Of a DNA stretch of 64,000 nt, positions 1 through 7,227 are shown piece by piece. Below the pieces are notes generated by a model that was not told where the DNA came from, did no database searches, and saw only the letters and a list, made by a program, of their open reading frames with translations. Each line of letters starts with the position of its first letter. Positions within the stretch are counted from its first letter, which is position 1. This DNA is from DASWJQ01 sp036397095. GTDB taxonomy: Bacteria; Chloroflexota; Anaerolineae; Anaerolineales; E44-bin32. The stretch is from contig DASWJQ010000111.1 of NCBI GenBank assembly GCA_036397095.1, positions 62,001 through 126,000 on the forward strand, in the 5' to 3' direction. A program made the translations under genes and the position numbers.

Positions 1-391
1 CGACATGGGCGCCCGCCGCAAAGGCGGCGCCGGCGTCGAGTGCCTTCTGCCGCAGCAGATCGTCCAAGTCAAAGCGCCGGATGACATAGGCTTCGGCGCC
101 AAACTGCCCGTGTGGCTTTAGTTCGACCCGCAAACTTGTGCCTCCGGGTGCAGTGGCGGCCAGCGCCGTCACCCGGTGGCCCGCGTGTTGGAGTTCGCTT
201 GTTAGGCCGATCCCGGCCAGCAGGTGGACGGCCCTCGGCGAAATGGCGTCGCCGCACACTTTGTCGCGTGGGAAGGTTTGTTTGTCGAGCAGGACAACAT
301 CATGACCCTGGCGGGCGAGCTGGTAGGCCGCCAGCGAGCCAGCCGGCCCGGCCCCAACCACGGCAACCTGGTGGCGAGGTGCGGCGCTCAT
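1..391 (-). CDS. Geranylgeranyl-reductase-family FAD oxidoreductase (N-terminal part only)
   Basis: The first 130 residues of a flavoprotein that runs off the left edge. Near the N terminus is the Rossmann dinucleotide motif VVGAGPAGS, followed about 30 residues later by FPRDKVCGDAISPRA, which matches the conserved K-x-CGD/E signature of the geranylgeranyl reductase / digeranylglycerophospholipid reductase family. Members of this family reduce isoprenoid double bonds or act as related FAD monooxygenases; the exact substrate cannot be judged from the N terminus. The ATG overlaps the TGA of the upstream murJ gene (ATGA), so the two are probably translated from one message. The catalytic and C-terminal parts lie outside the window. 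Confidence 0.8.
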   Translation of the reverse strand, partial: MSAAPRHQVAVVGAGPAGSLAAYQLARQGHDVVLLDKQTFPRDKVCGDAISPRAVHLLAGIGLTSELQHAGHRVTALAATAPGGTSLRVELKPHGQFGAEAYVIRRFDLDDLLRQKALDAGAAFAAGAHV

Positions 392-1947
392 AGCGCCCGC
401 AGTTCCCGAAGCTCAGGCAGGATGAAGGGAATAAGGACCAACCCGCCGATACCCATGCTCGCCAGCGCTCCAATCAGACCAGCCGCAGGTAAGAGCGCGC
501 CGGCACCCAAGGCGGCGGCACCGGCGGCGCCGGCCCCCAGCACCAGACGCAGGAAGGTGCGCCCCTGGCGCAGGATGCCGGGGAAAGTGCGGCTGAGCAC
601 GGCCAGCAGCAAGACGGCTTCCAGGGTGAAAGCCAGGCTGTTGCTCAGGGCAATACCGGCCGAGCCCAGGCTGCGGAACAACAGCAAACTCAAGCTGACA
701 AAGACCACGGCGTTGACGGCGGTCGCCGCCAGCGGGGTCTTGGCGTCCTGCCGGGCGTAGAATGCGCGCGCGGCAATCTCGAGCAGCGAGTGCCCGACCA
801 GCCCCACCAGGAAGGCGCGGCCGGCCTGCACAACCAGATTGGTTCCCTGGGCCGAGAAATTGAAGGCGGCCTGGACCAGCGGCGGCAATGCGACTGCCAT
901 CAAAACGGCGGCTGGCAGGGTCAGCGCCAGCAGGACGCGGACAGCCCGGGCAACGCTGACCTCGAATCCCTGATTGTCACCGCGGGCGAACTGCATGGCG
1001 AGCGTCGGAAGCAGTGCGATGCCAACGGCGGTGCCGATCATGGTCTCGGGCACCTGCATAATCAGCCAGCCGTAGGCCAGGCCGGTGACCGAGCCCACGT
1101 CCAGCCGCGAGGCCAGATTGTCCTGAACGACGAAGATCAACTGAAAGGCGCCGATCGTGACGATTCGTGGCCCGAGAAGGCGGGCGACGCGGCGCACTCC
1201 GGGGTGGTCCCACGAAACCTTGGCCGCCCAACGGAACCCGAAACGGATGAGGCCCGGCATTTGGACGCCGAGGTGCAGCCCAGCGCCCAGGATGACGCCG
1301 TAGACCAAGCCGTGAACGCCCAGGCCCAGCGCCGGCAGTTGGAGCGGACCGATCTGGTAGGGCGTCGTCGGGGCCAACACCAATGCGCCGAAGATTTGCC
1401 CCAGATCGTAGAAGACTGGGGCGGCTGCCGGCAGCAGGAAGTGTTGGTTGGCCTGCAGGCCGGCCGAAACTAGGCCGCTCAATGAGAAGATCAGCGTGGC
1501 GATCAGATTGAGACGCATCAACTGGGCGACAAGGAGTTGGCGCTCGGCGGGGAAGCCCGGTGCCACGCCCAACTCGGCCTGAACGAACTGGTCGGCGAAC
1601 AGCGCCAGGATCACTGCCAGGCCGGCCGTGATTAAGAAAGCCAAATTGGCAACCCGGCTGAACAGGGCCCACAGACTGTCGCGGCCGTCGCGATCGAGCG
1701 CCTCGGACAGCACCGGGATGAGGGCGACCGACAGCGCGCCGCCGGAGATCAAGGCAAACAGCAGATCAGGCAGGTTGTTGGCGGCGTTGAAGACGTCCAG
1801 CTCGGCGCTGACGCCAAACTGGCGGCCGATCACAATCTGGCGGAACAGCCCAAGCAGTTTGTCGACACCAAAGAAGGCGGCGATCAGCAATGACGAGCGG
1901 GCCACATGGGTCAGGCCCAGGCGGCCGGCGGCGGGCTGGTCGCTCAT
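388..1947 (-). CDS. murJ: Lipid II flippase MurJ (MviN family)
   Basis: A 519-residue polytopic membrane protein of the usual MurJ length with about 14 hydrophobic segments. The N-terminal block KLLGLFRQIVIGRQFGVS, then AANNLPDLL and GGALSVALIPV, fits the MurJ pattern (gap-R-x-x-x-A-x-x-F-G, A-F-x-x-P-N-L, G-x-x-x-x-A-F-I-P-V). MurJ moves lipid-linked peptidoglycan precursor across the cytoplasmic membrane for wall synthesis. The gene overlaps the flavoprotein gene downstream by four bases and lies 54 bp after a peptidase-like gene on the same strand. Related MOP-family exporters of other lipid-linked oligosaccharides are possible, but the N-terminal match favours MurJ. Confidence 0.88.
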   Translation of the reverse strand: MSDQPAAGRLGLTHVARSSLLIAAFFGVDKLLGLFRQIVIGRQFGVSAELDVFNAANNLPDLLFALISGGALSVALIPVLSEALDRDGRDSLWALFSRVANLAFLITAGLAVILALFADQFVQAELGVAPGFPAERQLLVAQLMRLNLIATLIFSLSGLVSAGLQANQHFLLPAAAPVFYDLGQIFGALVLAPTTPYQIGPLQLPALGLGVHGLVYGVILGAGLHLGVQMPGLIRFGFRWAAKVSWDHPGVRRVARLLGPRIVTIGAFQLIFVVQDNLASRLDVGSVTGLAYGWLIMQVPETMIGTAVGIALLPTLAMQFARGDNQGFEVSVARAVRVLLALTLPAAVLMAVALPPLVQAAFNFSAQGTNLVVQAGRAFLVGLVGHSLLEIAARAFYARQDAKTPLAATAVNAVVFVSLSLLLFRSLGSAGIALSNSLAFTLEAVLLLAVLSRTFPGILRQGRTFLRLVLGAGAAGAAALGAGALLPAAGLIGALASMGIGGLVLIPFILPELRELRAL

Positions 1948-2001
1948 CGGACGGCCGGTGGGTTCAGCACTTGATGAAGACGGTGCATGGCGGCGGACCG
2001 C

Positions 2002-3351
2002 CTAGCCGCCAAGGATGCGGTTGAGGTGGAATTGGCCCGGGTCGAAATTGGGGTTGAGGCGCACCGACTCGGCCAGGTCGGCGACGGCGCCATTGACGTC
2101 GCCCAGGGCCTCGCGCGCCAGGCCCCGCCAATACAGGCTCTCCTCGAGTGTCGGCTCGGAAATGGTCTCATTGAGCGTCGTGTTGGCCAGGCTGACCACG
2201 TCCTGGTAGCGTCCGGAGTAGAAGTAGGCGAAGTAGGGGCCGGTTTGGTACCACATGATGCGGTACGGCCGCTGGGTGTCATCGTCCCCGAGGTCGGCGT
2301 AGAGCTCGAAGGCGGTGTCGAAGGCGACGGCGGCCTCGGCATAGCGCAGCAGTTCGACCAGGCTGGTCCCCTTGTTGAACATGGCGAAGAACCGCTCCAT
2401 GCCGGTTAGGGTTTCGACCTCGGCTTCGGCGGTTTCGAGTGCATATTGGCTGGCCCAGGCTGGATCCGCCCATGGTCCCAGGATGTCGTACAGTTCGGTT
2501 TCGCGGTCGGGCGGGTAGATGACCATGTATAGATAGTTGAACGAGCGCCAGCCGTCGATGTAATCGGCGTAGCTGACCCGCATGTCGGGGCCGGGCTCGA
2601 GGTAAGCGTCCTGCACGATGAATTCGCCGGCAGGGTCGTCGTAGCCGGTGGTGTACAGGTAGTGACCCAGCCAGGCGACCTTGCCGGTGTAGTCGGCTTC
2701 GTAGTAGCCCTTCTCGACCAGCACGGGAAAGCCGGCGGCGATCAGGCGCTTGAGCAGGTCGAGGTCGCCGCCGTAACGCACCACGACGCTGAATTCGGTC
2801 TGCTCGGCGACGAAATCGGCCATCTCGTAGGGCATTACGTTCTTATCCCAGCGGCCGCGCTGGATGAAATCGAGGTCTGGATCCTGGATGCCCGGCTTGA
2901 CTACCCTGGCGACATCGTCTCGGTTGCCGGGCCAGCCCCAGAAGTTGAGCGCCATGGTGAGATTGGCGGGTCCGCAGTAGTTCCAGCGGTTGTGCTGGTC
3001 AACGTAGACGACGCCCTCCAGGCTGACTGACTCTGGGATTGGCGGCGGTGTCCGGCTGGGTGTGACGCTGGGCGCGGGCGTAGTCGACGGGCCGTCGGAT
3101 GGAACTGGCGACGGGCTCGGCGTCAGGGCGCGCAATGTCGAGGCGACCGAGGCCGAAAGGGTGGGATCGGGCGTGAACAATGCCTGGTCGGGCGGGGCCA
3201 GGGCGTACTGCAGCCTGGACTGCAGTTCGTCGATACGCCAACCCAACCTAGCTTGCACGAAGGGGAGCTGGAAAAGAATGAGCGCCAGCAGCAGGAGCAG
3301 GGCGACCGCGAGCAGGGCGATCCCCAGCCGGCGCAGCACTGAGACCGACAT
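2002..3351 (-). CDS. Membrane-anchored C39-like peptidase with C-terminal TPR region
   Basis: 449 residues: a single transmembrane anchor (about 8-28), a Pro/Ser/Thr-rich linker (about 75-106), then a papain-like C39_2-type domain. The catalytic Cys is C126 in NRWNYCGPAN, and a His follows in WLGHYLYTTGYDD with a downstream acidic residue. The C-terminal third is helical and reads like tetratricopeptide repeats (LYADLGDD..., YWRGLAREALGDVNGAVADL). Topology suggests the peptidase domain is extracytoplasmic. Substrate is unknown; relatives act as bacteriocin-type or general cysteine peptidases. A TATAAT box lies only 7 nt before the ATG on the minus strand (3364 to 3359), which implies a leaderless transcript. 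Confidence 0.72.
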   Translation of the reverse strand: MSVSVLRRLGIALLAVALLLLLALILFQLPFVQARLGWRIDELQSRLQYALAPPDQALFTPDPTLSASVASTLRALTPSPSPVPSDGPSTTPAPSVTPSRTPPPIPESVSLEGVVYVDQHNRWNYCGPANLTMALNFWGWPGNRDDVARVVKPGIQDPDLDFIQRGRWDKNVMPYEMADFVAEQTEFSVVVRYGGDLDLLKRLIAAGFPVLVEKGYYEADYTGKVAWLGHYLYTTGYDDPAGEFIVQDAYLEPGPDMRVSYADYIDGWRSFNYLYMVIYPPDRETELYDILGPWADPAWASQYALETAEAEVETLTGMERFFAMFNKGTSLVELLRYAEAAVAFDTAFELYADLGDDDTQRPYRIMWYQTGPYFAYFYSGRYQDVVSLANTTLNETISEPTLEESLYWRGLAREALGDVNGAVADLAESVRLNPNFDPGQFHLNRILGG

Positions 3352-3358
3352 GGCGCGG

Positions 3359-3364
3359 ATTATA
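3359..3364 (-). promoter_or_regulatory. -10 box TATAAT for the C39-like gene
   Basis: A perfect TATAAT on the minus strand ends 7 nt before the ATG at 3351. Transcription starting at the usual distance would begin at or next to the start codon, so the message would be leaderless. No good -35 element or Shine-Dalgarno sequence is visible. Confidence 0.55.
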
Positions 3365-3404
3365 ACCGAGCCGGTTGGAAGCCAGGACTTTCGGGGTGAT
3401 AAGC

Positions 3405-3433
3405 TTGACTCATCGATGGCCGTCGATTAGAGT
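3405..3433 (+). promoter_or_regulatory. Promoter with internal operator for the ArsR-type gene
   Basis: TTGACT (3405-3410), a 17-bp spacer and TAGAGT (3428-3433) form a plausible sigma-70 type promoter. The spacer contains the inverted repeat ATCGA-N6-TCGAT (3412-3427). The same arrangement recurs at 3888-3916, so this is a strong candidate for autoregulation by the regulator encoded at 3551. Confidence 0.65.
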
Positions 3434-3452
3434 GGTGAATGGTGAGAGGTGA
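3432..3452 (+). repeat. Heptamer repeat (GTGGTGA/ATGGTGA/GAGGTGA)
   Basis: Three tandem 7-bp units with the core GGTGA lie in the leader of the ArsR-type gene, just after the -10 box. A second short run of 7-bp units (TGCCCGG TACCCAG TGCCTGG) is at 3519-3539. They belong to the same style of short tandem repeat seen at 4086, 47530, 57586 and 58096. Confidence 0.5.
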
Positions 3453-3550
3453 CATAGACAAGCTATGCGTGCCACGTGCCCTGTTTTCCGAATGATCTCA
3501 TCTCTGCTTGACGCCTGCTGCCCGGTACCCAGTGCCTGGATGACGCCCCG

Positions 3551-3859
3551 ATGACCAACCCCAGTCTCCGATTCGCCAAGATTCTGTCTGACGAGACCCG
3601 GCAGCGCATCATGTCGGCTTGCTGTTGCCGCTGGTGCAGCGTTGGCGAGCTGGTCGAAGCGATCGGGGTCAGCCAACCAACGGTCTCTCACCACCTGGCG
3701 GCGTTGCGCGAGGCCAACCTGGTCAACGTGCGGGAGCAGGGGCGGCAGACCTTCTACAGTTTGGACCAGGAAGCCGTCGCCTTGTGTTGCGGCCAGTTAG
3801 TGGCCGACTTTGCTCCCGAGTCGGATACGGCGGCTCGGCTTGATGTGAGTCCAACCTAA
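3551..3859 (+). CDS. ArsR/SmtB-type metal-responsive transcriptional regulator
   Basis: 102 residues with a winged helix-turn-helix: SDETRQRIM, VGELVEAIGVSQPTVSHHLAALREANLV, then the wing VREQGRQTFYSL. A cluster ACCCRWCSVGEL sits just before the recognition helix, at the place where ArsR proteins carry the ELCVCDL metal site, so four Cys are available for a thiophilic metal or metalloid. A further CC pair is near the C terminus. Proteins of this family leave DNA when they bind As(III), Sb(III), Cd, Zn or similar. The ATG at 3551 has little Shine-Dalgarno support; the frame is closed upstream at 3509. Flanking twin operators and the Cys/Gly peptide gene 94 bp downstream indicate a small thiol-metal circuit. 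No efflux pump is adjacent. Confidence 0.85.
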   Translation: MTNPSLRFAKILSDETRQRIMSACCCRWCSVGELVEAIGVSQPTVSHHLAALREANLVNVREQGRQTFYSLDQEAVALCCGQLVADFAPESDTAARLDVSPT

Positions 3860-3887
3860 GCCAACTTCGCTCCTCTCTTTTTTTGGG

Positions 3888-3916
3888 TTGATCCATCGAT
3901 GGATGTCGATTGATCG
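3888..3916 (+). promoter_or_regulatory. Second operator copy before the Cys/Gly peptide
   Basis: TTGATC (3888-3893) is followed by a 17-bp segment containing ATCGA-N6-TCGAT (3895-3910). It shares CATCGATGG-N2-GTCGATT with the site before the ArsR-type gene, and the position relative to the TTGA box is identical. The -10 element on this copy is poor (around 3911-3916), so promoter strength is uncertain. CCATCGATGG at 3893-3902 is itself a perfect palindrome. Confidence 0.65.
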
Positions 3917-3952
3917 GTTGAGGTGAGAAATTCTGGAAAGGAGGTGTTAGCG

Positions 3953-4024
3953 ATGGTTGAGATCGAATTGACCGAGGCCGGTCTGTGCGGCGGAGGCTGT
4001 TGCGGCGGCGGAGGCTGCTGCTGA
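3953..4024 (+). CDS. 23-residue Cys/Gly-rich micropeptide (putative metal-binding)
   Basis: A tiny reading frame with a very good ribosome site: GAAAGGAGGTG lies just upstream of the ATG. The product begins MVEIELTEAGL and ends in CGGGCCGGGGCC, so 5 of the last 12 residues are Cys and the rest Gly. The gene sits between an ArsR-type operator (3888-3916) and a strong intrinsic terminator (4046-4074), so it looks like its own transcription unit under the metal sensor encoded upstream. I infer thiophilic metal or metalloid binding, perhaps as a miniature metallothionein or carrier; no named family is recognised. The Gly/Cys tail could in principle be low-complexity GC-rich noise, but the Shine-Dalgarno, operator and terminator argue for a real gene. 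Confidence 0.7.
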   Translation: MVEIELTEAGLCGGGCCGGGGCC

Positions 4025-4045
4025 CGTCAAGCCAGTATCGAAAGA

Positions 4046-4074
4046 GGCGGCGCCCTCAGGGGCGCCGCCTTTTC
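4046..4074 (+). terminator. Intrinsic terminator after the micropeptide
   Basis: A perfect 10-bp stem GGCGGCGCCC / GGGCGCCGCC with loop TCAG, followed by TTTTC. It closes the ArsR-micropeptide unit. Confidence 0.85.
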
Positions 4075-4085
4075 ATTATTGCGGC

Positions 4086-4148
4086 TGGCTGCCTGGAGCT
4101 TGGCGCTCGGTGCCCAATGCCCAGTGCCCAGTGCCGAGTGCCTGGCCC
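4086..4148 (+). repeat. Nine-unit heptameric tandem repeat
   Basis: Nine consecutive 7-bp units, most ending in GC: TGGCTGC, CTGGAGC, TTGGCGC, TCGGTGC, CCAATGC, CCAGTGC (twice), CGAGTGC, CTGGCCC. The array fills the convergent gap between the micropeptide terminator and the stop codon of the Ser/Thr kinase gene. It resembles the heptameric STRR repeats known from filamentous cyanobacteria and is not part of a gene. Confidence 0.75.
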
Positions 4149-4158
4149 CCATTGACTC

Positions 4159-6132
4159 TTAGGGAGCCAGGAAGATCGGCACCGCCAGCACCAGGTCGAT
4201 CGGTTCGATCTGCGCCAGGAAAGCCTCGACCCTCTCGCCAAGATGATGGCTGTCGAGATCCGCTCGCAAGGGCTGGACTTCGGCGACGCCGTCGGCGGCC
4301 GCCACCCTGGTGGCCAAATCCAGCGTGTCGTTGGCAATCGCCAGCAGCTCGTCGAGTTGGCTGATCAATTCTTCCGCCTGGTCGGGATCGGATGCCGGGC
4401 TGCTCTCCAGCATTGTCCGTAACAACCGCAAGTATGGCACCAGACCAACATCATCCCCCGGGTTCTCGGTGCGGCCGTCGCCGTTCCAGTCACCGTAGTC
4501 GAGGCCGTCCCGCCCATCGCTAATATTGATAACGTGCTCGGCGTGCAGCTTGGCCGACGGCAGGCTGCCGCCATCGATCGAACTCAAGATCAGGTTCAAA
4601 TGGCTGTCAAAATGGACCACCTGGCGGCTGAGCCCTTGGGGCACCGCCTGGGCCAGTGGCGTCTGGCCGGCCACGTCGAACAGCAGTTGAAGATCGGCCG
4701 CTACCTCAGGATCGAAGGCGCCCTGGAACACGACGTCGCCGGCCGCGTCCGGGTTGGGATCCGGGTCTGGCTCAAGGCTGAACAGCAATTGCCCAGCTTG
4801 TGCCGCCAGGACGCCTTCGCCCTGGTAGGAAAAGGTGAGCTGGTTGCCGCTGAATTGGGCTGGTCCCAGCGATTGGACCTGGCCCAAGGGTGACACCAGC
4901 CAAACGTGGTAGGCGAAACCGGCCGGGGGTTGGGGTGCGCCCGGCAGTTGGGCAGTCAGGGAACCCTCACGGAAGACGGCCGATCCAATCGGCTCATCCA
5001 CGGGCACCGGTGTGGGGTTGGCAACGATGGGGTCGGTGCTGGTTTCAGGGCTGGCCGTTGGTTCGTCAATCGGCAGCTCGGCCAGCGCCTCGGTTGGTCC
5101 ACTGGTGGCCGCCGGGGCGGCTGGGGTCTGCCCTCGTAGGCCGAAAGCCAACCCACCGACGACAACCGCCAGCAACAGCAAACCGCCCAAACCGAACAAG
5201 GCAATCCGCCCCAGCCGGCTGACGCCGGTATCTTGGCGGCTGTCCAGCAGGCGGGAGGCCGCCTGCGTGTCACCCCCAGCGGCGCGCAGGTCTTGGGCCA
5301 GCAGACCGGCTTGGGGATAGCGCTTGTTCGGATCCTTGGCCAGGGCCCGGTCCATCAAACGTTGGACCGCCGGCCGCGCTTGCGGGACGGGCGGCGGCTT
5401 TTCTTGCAGATGTTTGACCAGGACGGCGGCCGGGGTGGTGTCGTGATTGAACGGTGGATCGCCGGCCAGCATCTCGTAGAGCACAATGCCCAAGGAGTAG
5501 ATATCCGAGCGGGCATCGATGCCAACGCCGCGAATCTGCTCGGGGCTCATGTAGGCCGGTGTGCCCAGCACTGTGCCGGTGGCGGTCTGTGTGGTTGCGG
5601 TCGTAAGGCGGGCGACGCCAAAGTCGGTCAACACCGGCTGGACATCCGGCAGCAGCGGCAGTGCCGGATTGATCGGCGTCGTGCCCTGCCGCAACATAAT
5701 ATTCGCCGGCTTAATATCGCGATGGACGATGCCCCGTTCATGAGCGTAGTCCAGCGCAGAGGCGATGCCGTCGACGAGATGGGCGATGGTCGAGAGCGGC
5801 AGCGTGAGACCGCTGGCGTGCAGGCCAGCCAGGTACTGGGCCAGCGACATGCCCTGTAGCAGTTCCATGACGATGTAGGGTCGGCCGCTGACAATGTCGA
5901 AATCGAAGACTTGGACAATATTGGGATGGCGCAGCGAGGCGACAGCCTGGGCTTCGGCGATGAAGCGGCGCTTCAGGTCTGCATCTTCTTGCAGGTGAGC
6001 GTGGAGCAACTTGACGGCGACTGGCCGGTTGAGGGTGGTGTGGCGACCGACATACACCTCGGCCATGCCCCCGCGGCCCAGCGGTCGCTCAATCTGGACT
6101 TTCGACAGCGTGCGGCCGATCCAGCCTTCCAT
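4159..6132 (-). CDS. Membrane Ser/Thr protein kinase (PknB type) with extracytoplasmic C-terminal domain
   Basis: 657 residues. The kinase domain (about 10-285) has the glycine loop LGRGGMAEVYVGRH, Lys41 in VAVKLL, catalytic HRDIKPANIM (D139), the LTDFG motif (D170) and the activation segment end GTPAYMSPEQ, with many Thr in the loop for autophosphorylation. One transmembrane helix follows (about 309-332), then a Pro/Thr-rich linker. The segment with YHVWLVSPLG and LTAQLPGAPQPPAGF resembles the C-terminal domain of anti-sigma-K (RskA-like) proteins, and the last 120 residues are helical. There are no PASTA repeats, so peptidoglycan sensing of the classical PknB kind is not indicated. The ATG at 6132 follows an AAGGGTG-type ribosome site. 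A TATACT box on the minus strand near 6160 suggests its own promoter. Confidence 0.9.
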   Translation of the reverse strand: MEGWIGRTLSKVQIERPLGRGGMAEVYVGRHTTLNRPVAVKLLHAHLQEDADLKRRFIAEAQAVASLRHPNIVQVFDFDIVSGRPYIVMELLQGMSLAQYLAGLHASGLTLPLSTIAHLVDGIASALDYAHERGIVHRDIKPANIMLRQGTTPINPALPLLPDVQPVLTDFGVARLTTATTQTATGTVLGTPAYMSPEQIRGVGIDARSDIYSLGIVLYEMLAGDPPFNHDTTPAAVLVKHLQEKPPPVPQARPAVQRLMDRALAKDPNKRYPQAGLLAQDLRAAGGDTQAASRLLDSRQDTGVSRLGRIALFGLGGLLLLAVVVGGLAFGLRGQTPAAPAATSGPTEALAELPIDEPTASPETSTDPIVANPTPVPVDEPIGSAVFREGSLTAQLPGAPQPPAGFAYHVWLVSPLGQVQSLGPAQFSGNQLTFSYQGEGVLAAQAGQLLFSLEPDPDPNPDAAGDVVFQGAFDPEVAADLQLLFDVAGQTPLAQAVPQGLSRQVVHFDSHLNLILSSIDGGSLPSAKLHAEHVINISDGRDGLDYGDWNGDGRTENPGDDVGLVPYLRLLRTMLESSPASDPDQAEELISQLDELLAIANDTLDLATRVAAADGVAEVQPLRADLDSHHLGERVEAFLAQIEPIDLVLAVPIFLAP

Positions 6133-6182
6133 CCATCACCCTTCGTCGGAGGCGCAGTAGTATAGCATGCGGCCTATGGCGC

Positions 6183-7196
6183 CTAGGCGAACAAGCGGGC
6201 GATCTCATCGCGGGGCGGCGGCTCGAGACGACGGCGGCTCCCGGCTTCGGTAAGGTAGACGCGACCTTCGCCTGCCACCACCCGGCCGATCGCTTGCAGA
6301 TGGCGCTGGGAACGTTCGAAGAGCTCTTCGAGTCCCGGGGCCGCTGTCGGATCGAGGCTGATCAGCAAGGCGCCTGAGGCAATGGTTGCCAGCGGATCCA
6401 GGCCAAAGTGCTGGCACAGGGCCCGGCCCTCCGGCAGCAGCGGAATGGCTTCGGCTTCGACCTCCAAATCGACGGCCGACGCCTGGGCCAATTCCCACAA
6501 TCCGGTGGCCAGGCCCCCTTCGGTTGGATCGTGCATAGCGTGGACGCCGCCTGACTGGAGCGCCAGTCGGGCAGGCGCCAGCACACTTATACCCGGATCG
6601 AACAGTAGCCGGCGGCAGCGTTCAAGGAAGGCCGGCTCGAAATCGTCGGCCAAGCGTTCGGCGAAATCGTGCGCCAGGATGGCGGTGGCTTCGATCGGGA
6701 TCATCCCGGCCAGGTATAGGTGGTCCCCGGCGCGGGCCCCGGCCGAAGTGACCAGGGCATCCTTGGCGACCCGCCCGAACAGGCTTCCGATCACGATCGG
6801 CCGGTCGATGCCATGGGTGACTTCGGTATGACCGCCCACCCAACTGGCACCGATCGAGCTGCAGGCCTGTTGAATGCCATCGAAGATGGTTTCGACCTGT
6901 GCCTCGCCAGCCTGGCCCTCCGGCAGCAGCAGGGTGGCCAGGAACCACTCGGGGCGGGCGCCGCTGCAGGCCACGTCGTTGGCGCAAACGTGGACCGCGT
7001 ACCAGCCGATGCGGTCGGTGGCAAACGTGATCGGGTCCGTCTTGGCCACCAGGTAAACGTCGCCCAGGTCGACAACCGCCACATCCAGGCCGACACCCGG
7101 CCCGATAATGACGCTCGGATCGTCGAGCGCGTGTCTGCGCCACAGACCTTCGATCCACTCGGCAGGCACCTTGCCGACGGGAAACTGACGCGTCAC
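6183..7196 (-). CDS. PurM/HypE-superfamily protein (AIR-synthase-like)
   Basis: 337 residues with the ATP-binding PurM-like fold: an N-terminal segment PSVIIGPGVGLDVAVVDLG, then the CANDVACSGARPEWFLATLLLP block typical of HypE, ThiL, SelD and PurM relatives, and the C-terminal domain with MHDPTEGGLATGLWEL. HypE proteins end in a conserved Cys used for cyanide-ligand synthesis; this protein ends in EIARLFA and lacks it, and there are no hydrogenase genes nearby, so it is not a genuine HypE. The GTG start is chosen because GGGAGG lies directly upstream. It is the last gene after the ECF transporter genes, 31 bp from ecfT, which suggests a role linked to whatever vitamin or cofactor is imported. 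Confidence 0.78.
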   Translation of the reverse strand: MTRQFPVGKVPAEWIEGLWRRHALDDPSVIIGPGVGLDVAVVDLGDVYLVAKTDPITFATDRIGWYAVHVCANDVACSGARPEWFLATLLLPEGQAGEAQVETIFDGIQQACSSIGASWVGGHTEVTHGIDRPIVIGSLFGRVAKDALVTSAGARAGDHLYLAGMIPIEATAILAHDFAERLADDFEPAFLERCRRLLFDPGISVLAPARLALQSGGVHAMHDPTEGGLATGLWELAQASAVDLEVEAEAIPLLPEGRALCQHFGLDPLATIASGALLISLDPTAAPGLEELFERSQRHLQAIGRVVAGEGRVYLTEAGSRRRLEPPPRDEIARLFA

Positions 7197-7227
7197 ACGC
7201 TTCCCTCCCGAATGTAGGCGACAGGCT

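Noticed and set aside
6183..7196. HypE hydrogenase maturation factor
   Set aside because: The conserved C-terminal Cys is missing and no hydrogenase or hyp genes are nearby.
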